Below are positions 19,809 through 27,566 of a stretch of DNA of 64,000 nucleotides, in pieces. This DNA comes from Mycobacterium colombiense CECT 3035 (GTDB taxonomy: Bacteria; Actinomycetota; Actinomycetes; Mycobacteriales; Mycobacteriaceae). The DNA is taken from contig NZ_CP020821.1 of NCBI RefSeq assembly GCF_002105755.1, positions 1,116,001-1,180,000 on the forward strand. The letters are read 5' to 3'. Below the pieces are notes generated by a model that did no database searches, was not told where the DNA came from, and was given only the letters and a program-made list of their open reading frames with translations. The position numbers and the translations under genes were made by a program. The stretch's first letter is position 1. Each line of letters begins with the position of its first letter.

Positions 19809-20644
19809 TGACCGGCCGGGTCGAGGGCAAGGTCGCTTTCGTCAGCGGCGCCGCGCGCGGGCAGGGTCGCAGCCACGCCGTCCGCCTGGCGCAGGAGGGC
19901 GCCGACATCATCGCGATCGACGTCTGCGGGCCGATCGACAACCTGGCCTACCCGCACTCGACGCCGGAAGACCTTGCCGAGACGGCGGATCTGGTCAAGA
20001 ACCTCGACCGGCGCATCGTGACCGCCCAGGTGGACGTGCGCGACTACGACGCGCTGAAGGCGGCGGTGGACGGCGGGGTCGAACAACTCGGTCGTCTCGA
20101 CATCATCGTCGCCAACGCCGGCGTCGGCACCGATGGCAGGAAGCTGCACAAGATCCGCGAGGACGTGTGGCAGGACATGATCGACATCAACCTCAGCGGC
20201 GTGTGGCACACCGTCAAAGCGGGTGTGCCGCATGTCCTTTCGGGTGGCCGCGGTGGATCCATCGTGCTCACCAGCTCGGTGGGCGGCCGCAAGGCGTACC
20301 CGAACACCGGCCACTACATCGCCGCCAAGCATGGGGTCATCGGCCTGATGCGGGCCTTCGCGGTTGAGCTGGGCCCGCACATGATCAGGGTCAACTCGGT
20401 GCTGCCCACCCAGGTCAGCACCACGATGGTGATGAACGACAACACCTATCGGCTGTTTCGCCCGGATCTGGAAAATCCCGGACCGGACGACTTCGCGCCC
20501 ATCTCGCAAATGATGCACACACTGCCGGTGCCTTGGGTGGAAGCCACCGACATCAGCAATGCTGTCCTGTTCCTCGCCTCTGACGAATCGCGTTACGTCA
20601 CCGGCGTTTCGCTTCCCGTCGATGCGGGCAGCTTGCTCAAATAG
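19808..20644 (+). CDS. mycofactocin-coupled SDR-family oxidoreductase
   Basis: 278 residues. MTGRVEGKVAFVSGAARGQG with RSHAVRLAQEG is the typical N-terminus of mycofactocin-dependent SDRs (TIGR03971), whose nicotinamide cofactor does not dissociate. The catalytic Ser156/157, Tyr170 and Lys174 are present, and the insertion around 215-240 (MNDNTYRLFRPDLENPGPDD) is also typical. The start overlaps the P450 stop (TGATG). It probably oxidises the P450's alcohol product. Confidence 0.92.
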   Translation: MTGRVEGKVAFVSGAARGQGRSHAVRLAQEGADIIAIDVCGPIDNLAYPHSTPEDLAETADLVKNLDRRIVTAQVDVRDYDALKAAVDGGVEQLGRLDIIVANAGVGTDGRKLHKIREDVWQDMIDINLSGVWHTVKAGVPHVLSGGRGGSIVLTSSVGGRKAYPNTGHYIAAKHGVIGLMRAFAVELGPHMIRVNSVLPTQVSTTMVMNDNTYRLFRPDLENPGPDDFAPISQMMHTLPVPWVEATDISNAVLFLASDESRYVTGVSLPVDAGSLLK

Positions 20645-20673
20645 GCGCTAACCCCAAGTGAAAGAAGAAGCCC

Positions 20674-21642
20674 ATGCCGGAATATGACTACGAAGAGCTG
20701 AAGAAGGAAGCCGAGCAGTACATCAAGTTCGAAAAGGACAAGAAGAACCGGATCGCCTACATCACCTTCGATCGTCCCGATGCGCAGAACGCCACCAGCC
20801 TGGGCATGCGGCAGAACTACGCGGACCTGATCCACAAGTGCAACGTGGACGACGACGTCAAGGTGGTCGTGATCCGCGGCGAGGGACAGGATTTCGGCAG
20901 CGGCGGCGACCTGCCCGAGCAGCGCCCGATGCTGGAGAACCCCGGCCTCCCACTGCATCACGAGCTCGCGATCAACGACGATGACGTCAAGTACCCGCCG
21001 GGTGGTTCGTACCGCTACCTGTCCACCGTCACCGACTTCTATGCCAAGGCCCGCGCCGGAAACCGTCCGCTGCAGGAACTTCGGAAGATCAGCATCATCG
21101 AGGCCAAGGGCTACTGCTACGGGTGGCACTTCTACCAGGCCGGCGACGCCGACCTGGTGATCTCCTCCGACGACGCACTGTTCGGGCACCCCGCCTTCCG
21201 GTACGTGGGCTGGGGACCGCGGCTGTGGTGGTGGGCCGAGACCATGGGTCTGCGCAAGTTCTCCGAGATGCTGTTCACCGGACGGCCGTTCAGCGCGAAG
21301 GAGATGTACGACTGCGGCTTCGTCAACAGCGTCGTGCCGCGTGACCAGCTGGAATCCGAGACCGAGAAATACGCCATGGCATGCTCACGGTCGCGCCCAA
21401 CGGACACGGTCGCGGTGCAGAAGACCTTCCTCGAGCTGTACAAGCAGCACAAGGGCGAATACTTCGGGAGCCTGCTGACCGGCATGGTCGAGGGCATGCT
21501 GCCGATGATCCAGAACGACGCGCAAGAAGTTGACCTCACCGAAGGCACTTTCAACAAGGGCCTCAACAACGTGGTCAAGGACAACGACATGAACTTCCCG
21601 CCGGAGTGGCGCCTGAGCCGCTCGGGCCGCGCGAAGCCCTGA
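20674..21642 (+). CDS. enoyl-CoA hydratase/isomerase-family protein
   Basis: 322 residues, longer than the usual 260 through an N-terminal extension (about 1-25, acidic/basic) and an internal segment (about 90-125). The crotonase core shows NRIAYITFDRPDAQNATS, VIRGEGQDFGSGGDLPEQ (oxyanion hole) and IIEAKGYCYGWHFYQAGDAD. The Glu catalytic residues of classical hydratases are not obvious, so it may be another crotonase reaction (hydrolase, isomerase or ring cleavage). AAAGAAG serves as ribosome-binding site. Third gene of the TetR-linked operon. Confidence 0.85.
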   Translation: MPEYDYEELKKEAEQYIKFEKDKKNRIAYITFDRPDAQNATSLGMRQNYADLIHKCNVDDDVKVVVIRGEGQDFGSGGDLPEQRPMLENPGLPLHHELAINDDDVKYPPGGSYRYLSTVTDFYAKARAGNRPLQELRKISIIEAKGYCYGWHFYQAGDADLVISSDDALFGHPAFRYVGWGPRLWWWAETMGLRKFSEMLFTGRPFSAKEMYDCGFVNSVVPRDQLESETEKYAMACSRSRPTDTVAVQKTFLELYKQHKGEYFGSLLTGMVEGMLPMIQNDAQEVDLTEGTFNKGLNNVVKDNDMNFPPEWRLSRSGRAKP

Positions 21643-21661
21643 CCGACTTGGCGGGGCGTGC

Positions 21662-24025
21662 ATGTCCGCGCTGACGGGTATCAGGGTCGTCGAGTTAGCC
21701 GAATCCGTCGCGGGGGAGTACTGCGGGAAGCTGCTGGCCGACTTCGGCGCCGAGGTCATCAAGATCGAGGCGCCGGAGCGCGGCAGCGCGACCCGCGCCA
21801 TGGCACCGCTCCTCGCCGACGGGTGCGACGGCAGCGCGTTGTTCGCCTACCTCAACACCAACAAGCGCTCCGCCGTCCTCGATCTCGGCTCTGAGGTCGA
21901 TGCGGAGCGGCTGCGCCGGCTGATCGACACCGCGGACGCGGTCATCGAGGGCCGGGCCACGGACCGGTCCGCGCTCTACCCGTCGGTGGTCTTCTGCTCG
22001 ATCACCCCGTACGGCCACGGGGTGCCCGCGGAGTTCGATAATGCCCGGAGCATCAACGTGTTCCACGCGAGCGGGTGGGGGTATCACACCCCGAGCCACC
22101 CGGACCCCGGTAAGCCTCCGCTGCAGGGTCCGGGCCGCTTCCTGGCCGACTACGAAGCCGGACTGGAGGCGGCGCTGTGTGTCGCGTCGTCGCTGTGGGG
22201 ACGGCTGCACACCGGCCGGGGCGAGTTCATCGACATCTCCCAGCAGGCCGTGCTGGTCTCTCGCGCCGACTGCATCCTGGGCCGGTTCGTGACCGGGGAG
22301 GTGCCGGCCGGCGGCGAGCGGGGCGATTTCGATCAGGCCGGGCCGGCCTCGTTCTTCGCCTGTGCCGACGGCTTCGTCTACCTCTACATGACCAGCGGCG
22401 CGCACTGGTCCGGGGTGAAAACCTTGCTGGGCCATCCCGATTGGCTCGATGAGTTCGAGGACGACTGGCTGGAGTTCTCCGTCACCGCGCAGAAGGTCAC
22501 CGCGTTTCAGCGCGGCTTCGCCGCCTGGGTCGCCGGCCTGCGCAAGGAGGAGGCCGCCGAACGGGCGCAGCGCCTCGGCGTGCCGCTGGTGCCCGTCAAC
22601 GGCGCCGCGGACCTGCATCACTCGCCCCAATACCGGCATCGCGGCTTCTTCCAGCGCATTCGCCATCCGGTGCTGGGCGAAGCGGCGTATCCGACCGTGC
22701 CGTACGCGCTCAGCGCGTCGCCCGCGCGAATCGCCAGCGCCGCACCGGGTCTCGGCGAGCACACCCGGTCGGTGATGGAAAGCGTCGACATCCCGCGCGC
22801 ACGGCCGACGGTCAAGTCGGCGCAACTGAAGCCACCCAGGGACGCCCGGGGCGGTCCGCTGGAAGGCGTGCGGGTCGTCGAGCTCACCAAGGTATGGGCC
22901 GGTCCGTACGCCGGCAAGCTGCTGGCGATGCTGGGCGCCGAAGTCATCAAGGTCGAGACGCCCGGCAACCCCGAGGAGATGCGCGCCTACGGCGGCACCG
23001 ACATCAACCACGCTCCCTACTTCTTGAGCATCAACCCCGAAATCCTCAGCGTGGACCTCGATATCAAGTCGGCCGACGGTATGGCGCGGCTGCGCGAGCT
23101 GATCGCCCGCAGCGACATCGTCATCAACAACCTGCGCCCGGGCGCCATGGAGCGTCAGGGCCTGGGGTACCAACGGCTGGCCGAGATCAAGTCCGACGTC
23201 ATCTCGGTGTCGATCAAGATGTGGGGCAACGACGGACCGCTGGGCCACCAAACCGGTTATGCCCCATGCTTTGCCGCGTTGGCCGGTCCGGCATCATTGG
23301 TCGGCTATCCCGATGGGCCGCCGCTCGGGACCAGCATGCGCTACGGCGACTCGACGGTGGGTGCGGCCGCCGCCTACGCCGCCGTGGTGGCGTTGCTGCA
23401 TCGCGAGCTCAGCGGCGCCGGGCAATTCGTCGACGTGTCGGCCGTGGAGACCCTCTCCTCGATGATCGGTGACTGCCTGCTGGAGCAATCGCTGACCGGA
23501 CGACCACTGGGTCCCAGCGGCAACACCAACCCCGACATGTGCCCGCACGGTTGCTACCCGTGCGCCGACGGCGGGTGGCTCACGGTGGCCGTCGCGAATG
23601 ACTCCGAATGGCGGCGGTTGTGCGAGGCGCTCGGGGCGGCGCCGCTGGCCGACGAGCCCCGCTACGCCACACGTGAATCGCGACACCGGCACGCCGACGT
23701 GCTCGACGAGGATCTCTCCCGGCTCACCCGGGGCCAGGACGCGGAGCGGCTCGCCGAGCGCCTGCGCGCGGCCGGGGTGCCGGCCGCCAAGAGCGCCACC
23801 TCGATGGATGTGGTTGCCGATCAACGGCTGTGGGACCGCGAGCTGTACCGCTTCGTCACCGATCACCGCGAGGGCCAGCGACCGGTGCTGGGTCCGTCCT
23901 GGCGGATGGCGCGGCCGGCCCGGATCTCGCGCGGCGCGCCGGACCTGGGCGAGGACACCGACTACGTTCTTCACGAGATACTCGGCAAACAACCGATGGG
24001 CGGAACATGGCGACCCGGAACATGA
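21662..24025 (+). CDS. double-domain CaiB/BaiF CoA-transferase
   Basis: 787 residues, about twice the normal length. Domain 1 (about 1-380) starts GIRVVELAESVAGEYCGKLL, and domain 2 (about 398-770) starts GVRVVELTKVWAGPYAGKLL. Each half has GAEVIKIE/GAEVIKVE and a candidate catalytic Asp (LADYEAGLEAAL and YGDSTVGAAAA). Class III CoA-transferases move CoA between carboxylic acids without ATP. The fusion supplies both subunits of the interlocked dimer in one chain. Its stop overlaps the SDR start (ATGA), and it probably activates the acid made by the P450/SDR steps. Confidence 0.92.
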   Translation: MSALTGIRVVELAESVAGEYCGKLLADFGAEVIKIEAPERGSATRAMAPLLADGCDGSALFAYLNTNKRSAVLDLGSEVDAERLRRLIDTADAVIEGRATDRSALYPSVVFCSITPYGHGVPAEFDNARSINVFHASGWGYHTPSHPDPGKPPLQGPGRFLADYEAGLEAALCVASSLWGRLHTGRGEFIDISQQAVLVSRADCILGRFVTGEVPAGGERGDFDQAGPASFFACADGFVYLYMTSGAHWSGVKTLLGHPDWLDEFEDDWLEFSVTAQKVTAFQRGFAAWVAGLRKEEAAERAQRLGVPLVPVNGAADLHHSPQYRHRGFFQRIRHPVLGEAAYPTVPYALSASPARIASAAPGLGEHTRSVMESVDIPRARPTVKSAQLKPPRDARGGPLEGVRVVELTKVWAGPYAGKLLAMLGAEVIKVETPGNPEEMRAYGGTDINHAPYFLSINPEILSVDLDIKSADGMARLRELIARSDIVINNLRPGAMERQGLGYQRLAEIKSDVISVSIKMWGNDGPLGHQTGYAPCFAALAGPASLVGYPDGPPLGTSMRYGDSTVGAAAAYAAVVALLHRELSGAGQFVDVSAVETLSSMIGDCLLEQSLTGRPLGPSGNTNPDMCPHGCYPCADGGWLTVAVANDSEWRRLCEALGAAPLADEPRYATRESRHRHADVLDEDLSRLTRGQDAERLAERLRAAGVPAAKSATSMDVVADQRLWDRELYRFVTDHREGQRPVLGPSWRMARPARISRGAPDLGEDTDYVLHEILGKQPMGGTWRPGT

Positions 24026-24783
24026 CGACGCTGGCGCAAACAGCGGCCCTGGTCACCGGCGCCAGCAGCGGCATCGGCGCGGCGACGGCCCGAGCGCTGG
24101 CGGCCCAGGGCGCGGCGGTGGCCCTGCTCGCGCGCCGCGCCGACCGGTTGGCGGAGCTGAAAGCCGAGATCGAATCCGCCGGTGGCACAGCGCTCGTGGT
24201 GACCGCCGACGTCACCGATGCCGAACGGGTGGCGTCCGCGGTGCAGCGCACCGTCGCCGAGCTGGGACGCCTCGACATCCTGGTGAACAACGCGGGCCTG
24301 ATGCAGTCGGCACCCGCGATCGAGGCGCCGCTGCGGGATTGGGACCAGATGGTGGCCGTCAACGTGCAGGGCGTCCTCTATGCGACCCGCGCGGCGCTTC
24401 CCCACCTGATCGATGCGGCCGCCGACTCGCCGCGCGGGGTGGCGGACCTGGTCACCATCAGTTCCACCGCCGGCTGGGTGGCCAGGCCGAACACGGCGGT
24501 GTATTCGCTGACCAAGTTCGGGGTCAACGCCTTCAGCGAGGGTCTTCGCCAGGAGGTGCTCGGCAAGCGGGTCCGGGTCGGCGTGGTGGGCCCCGGAACC
24601 GTCGACACCGAAATCTTCAGCCACCTGGCCGAGACGTCACGCGAGGCGTTCGAACGCCAGACCGCCGGCATGGTGATGCTGCGACCCGAGGACATCGCGG
24701 ATGCCGTGCTGTTCATGGTGACGCGCGACCGGCGCGTCGCGGTCAACCACATGCTGGTGCGCTCGGCCGAGCAGACCTGGTAG
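24022..24783 (+). CDS. SDR-family oxidoreductase
   Basis: 253 residues from ATG 24022, which overlaps the CoA-transferase stop as ATGA; an in-frame ATG at 24007 is an alternative. Classical SDR: TGASSGIG (12-19), NNAG (about 90-93), and the catalytic Ser with YSLTK (Tyr/Lys). The C-terminus is short, MVTRDRRVAVNHMLVRSAEQTW, as in NADP-dependent serine-dehydrogenase-like SDRs. It probably reduces or oxidises a hydroxyl in the same pathway. Confidence 0.88.
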   Translation: MTTLAQTAALVTGASSGIGAATARALAAQGAAVALLARRADRLAELKAEIESAGGTALVVTADVTDAERVASAVQRTVAELGRLDILVNNAGLMQSAPAIEAPLRDWDQMVAVNVQGVLYATRAALPHLIDAAADSPRGVADLVTISSTAGWVARPNTAVYSLTKFGVNAFSEGLRQEVLGKRVRVGVVGPGTVDTEIFSHLAETSREAFERQTAGMVMLRPEDIADAVLFMVTRDRRVAVNHMLVRSAEQTW

Positions 24784-24787
24784 CGGC

Positions 24788-26080
24788 GTGGACCCGGAGT
24801 GGGTGACCGGCGATCACCACGGATTGCCGCTGCCGGTGGACCCCGCCGCGTTGCTCAGCGGGGGAGCGTCGTTCCTGACCAACGCGTTTCGGGCCTCCGG
24901 CGTGCTGGTGGAGAACAGCGTCGCCCGGATCGGCGAATTCCGGGAGATCGGCGGTGGCAGCACGGGCCGCAAGGTGATGCTGTCGGTCGAATACGACCGG
25001 CCCGCACCGACTCTGCACACCGATCTGTTCGTCAAGTTCTCCCGCGATCTCGACAATCCGGTGCGCGACCGCGGAAAGACCCAGATGGCATCCGAGGTCC
25101 GGTTCGCCTCGTTGGCGCGTGCGCCCGAATTCCCCATCGCGGTTCCGAGCCCGCAGTTCGCCGATTACCACGCCCGAAGCGGTACCGGAATCTTGATCAC
25201 CGAGCGAATCGGCTTCGGCGCCAACGGGATCGAACCCCAATATCACAAGTGCCTCGACTACGAGATGCCCGATCCGGTGGGGCATTACCGCGCGCTGCTG
25301 ACCGCTCTGGCGCGGTTGGCCGGCACACACCGGTCCGGTCGGCTGCCCGCGGCACAGGCCGCGCACTTTCCCCTCGATGTGGCGGCCGCGACGGTGGGCG
25401 AGCGGCGTCCGCTGTCGATGGAGAAGCTGCAACGGCAGGTGAACCGACTGGCCGAATTCGTCGCGGCCAACCCCGGGCTGGTGCCCGACGGGGTGGGCTC
25501 GCCACAGTTCCTGGCCCGGTTGGCCGACGAGGCGCCTCGGTTGGCTCTGTTCGAGGACGAGGTCGCGGATCACCTGGCCGGCGACGGCGATTACATCGCG
25601 CTGTGCCACTGGAATGCGAACATCGACAACGCGTGGTTCTGGCGGGATGGCAACGGCACTGTGCGCTGCGGCCTGATGGACTGGGGATGCGTCAGCCAGA
25701 TGAACGTGGGTATGGCCCTGTGGGGGGCCATGTCGGGCGCCGAGAACGACATGTGGGATAACCACCTCGACGACCTGTTGGAATTGTTCGTCGCGGAATT
25801 CGAGCGTAGCGGCGGTCCGCGCCTGGATCCGGGCCGGCTACGCCGGCACACGCTGCTGTATGCGGCGGTGATGGGCGTGGCCTGGTTACTGGACGTGCCG
25901 GCGTTGACACGTAGGCGTTTCGACATCGCACCGACGAGCCGGATGGACCCTCGGATCAAGGACGATGAGGGCGTGCGCGCCCCGCTGCAGATGCTGTCGA
26001 ACCTGCTGTTGCTGTGGCAGCGCCATCCGATGGGCGACCTGCTCGACGAGGCGCTGGCCGAGGAAGGGCGCGTCGCCTAG
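24788..26080 (+). CDS. aminoglycoside phosphotransferase-like kinase-fold protein
   Basis: 430 residues from GTG 24788. The kinase-like fold is suggested by the Gly-rich [16 protein letters not shown] (about 49-64), the catalytic-loop-type [12 protein letters not shown] (about 272-283), and LMDWG (the DFG equivalent, about 297-301). In the catalytic loop the usual HxD Asp is Asn (HWN), which would impair phosphotransfer unless another residue substitutes. It is the last gene of the TetR-linked operon. It may phosphorylate a small hydroxylated substrate or act in binding only. The 3' end overlaps the convergent 13E12 gene. Confidence 0.8.
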   Translation: MDPEWVTGDHHGLPLPVDPAALLSGGASFLTNAFRASGVLVENSVARIGEFREIGGGSTGRKVMLSVEYDRPAPTLHTDLFVKFSRDLDNPVRDRGKTQMASEVRFASLARAPEFPIAVPSPQFADYHARSGTGILITERIGFGANGIEPQYHKCLDYEMPDPVGHYRALLTALARLAGTHRSGRLPAAQAAHFPLDVAAATVGERRPLSMEKLQRQVNRLAEFVAANPGLVPDGVGSPQFLARLADEAPRLALFEDEVADHLAGDGDYIALCHWNANIDNAWFWRDGNGTVRCGLMDWGCVSQMNVGMALWGAMSGAENDMWDNHLDDLLELFVAEFERSGGPRLDPGRLRRHTLLYAAVMGVAWLLDVPALTRRRFDIAPTSRMDPRIKDDEGVRAPLQMLSNLLLLWQRHPMGDLLDEALAEEGRVA

Positions 26081-27434
26081 GGCACGTCGTCGTCGCGGTC
26101 ATGCAGCAGTTTCTCGGGGTGGTGGAAGGTGTTGGTGCGTGGTTGGCCGCGGTCGAGGTGCGGGGGTGGGACCCATTCGGTGTCGGCTTTGGTGTTTTTG
26201 CGGGTCATCCAGCCACCCGGTTGCAGGAGGCGGTGGTGCGGTCCGCAGGCGAAGGTCAGGTCGTTGACGTCGGTGGTGTGGCAGGTAGCCCAGTCGGTGA
26301 CGTGGTGGACTTCACTGTAGTAGCCGGGCACCGTGCAGCCCGGGTTTGAGCAGCCGCGGTCCTTGGCGTACAACACAATTCGCTGGCCGGGTGAGGCCAG
26401 CCGTTTGGTGTGATACAGCGCTAAGGCTTTGCCCTTGTCGAAGATCGCCAGGTAATGGTGGGCGTGGCGGGCCAGGCGGATCACGTCGCTCATCGGTAGG
26501 AGGGTGCCGCCGCCGGTCAAGCCGCGTCCGGTGGCGGCCTCGAGGTCCTGCAGCGTGGTGGTGACGACGATGGAGGCCGGTAAACCGTTGTGCTGGCCCA
26601 CCTTTCCGGAGGCCAATACGGCACGCAGGGCGGCGTTGAGTCCGTCGTGGCTGCGTTGGGCCGCCGAGCGCGGATCGCGCTCGATCGCCTCCTGGCTGGG
26701 CGCCCCATCCACACACGGCGTCTCATCCAGGGGGTTGCACATCCCCGGCGCGGCGAGCTTGGCCAGCACGGCTTCCAAGGTGGCGCGGGCTTCGGGGTCA
26801 GCCAGCCCCGCAGCGCCGACATGCCGTCGGCTTGCTGATTACCCAGCGTCAGGCCGCGCGCCCGGGCCCGATCCTCGTCGCTGTAGTTCCCATCTGGGTT
26901 GAGGCAATCCGCCAAGAGGTCGGCGAGCTTGCCGAGTTGTTCGGGCCGATACCGGGTTCCCTCCGTGGCCAGCTTCGCCTCGGCCCGCTCGCGGGTCGCC
27001 ATGTCGATCCAGCCCGGCAGCTGGTGGTAGAACTTGCGGATCACCGCCACCTGGCCAGTGCCGAGCGTGCCGTCGCGTTGGGCTGCCGCGGTGGCAGCCA
27101 GCGTCGGCGGCACGGATTCGCCGGTCAGGCCGTGGCGTGGACCCAAGTCGCGAGCCTCCCTGATGCGCCGAGAGGCTTCGGACCGGCTGATCAGCGTGGC
27201 CTCAGCGATGGCGTGGGCCAGCGTGGCGCCAAGCTCGTCGGAGGGGACCTGGCGGGCCAGGGAATTGATCAGCGGATGCTCGAGGGCCGGGATGCGCCGG
27301 CGCTGCCTTTCACAGCGCTCCAACACCGCCAACTGTTGGCGCGGACCCAGCGCCTCGACGTTCAACGCGCACAAGCGATCCCAAGCAGCATCGAGCGCAT
27401 CAAACGCCGCCTCGACATCCTGCTGACCACTCAC
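26077..27434 (-). pseudogene. 13E12-repeat family protein (DUF222 plus HNH nuclease), frameshifted
   Basis: From ATG 27434 an N-terminal DUF222 domain is coded (VEAAFDALDAAWDRLCALNV and GQVAVIRKFYHQLPGW). After LRGWLTP the frame must change at about 26794-26797 (a GGGG run) to continue as [20 protein letters not shown] and the HNH domain [21 protein letters not shown] with [13 protein letters not shown]. One restored base would give about 452 residues, normal for the family. In M. tuberculosis REP13E12 copies serve as attachment sites for the phiRv1 prophage; no prophage is seen here. The 3' end overlaps the phosphotransferase gene. Confidence 0.87.
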
Positions 27435-27480
27435 ACCGCCAAACTAGCGATGCCCACCGACAAAAGACGCGTCGATGTGA

Positions 27481-27498
27481 CCACTGGAACCACAGTGG
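27481..27498. promoter_or_regulatory. small inverted repeat upstream of the 13E12 gene
   Basis: CCACTG-GAACCA-CAGTGG, perfect 6-base arms, 47 bases upstream of the 13E12 start codon. It could be a regulatory site or a hairpin; nothing further supports it. Confidence 0.3.
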
Positions 27499-27566
27499 CA
27501 CAGGAGATTTGAGTTAATTGTCACTGGCGGCTCAACCCTGGAAAGGGCCGATTAGGTCGTCATCGC

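Noticed and set aside
21695..23251. Long minus-strand open frame (about 518 residues)
   Set aside because: Antisense to the double CaiB gene, whose motifs are clear; the antisense product has no recognisable domain.
26077..27434. The 13E12 gene as part of an integrated prophage
   Set aside because: No integrase, phage structural gene or flanking direct repeats are visible on either side.
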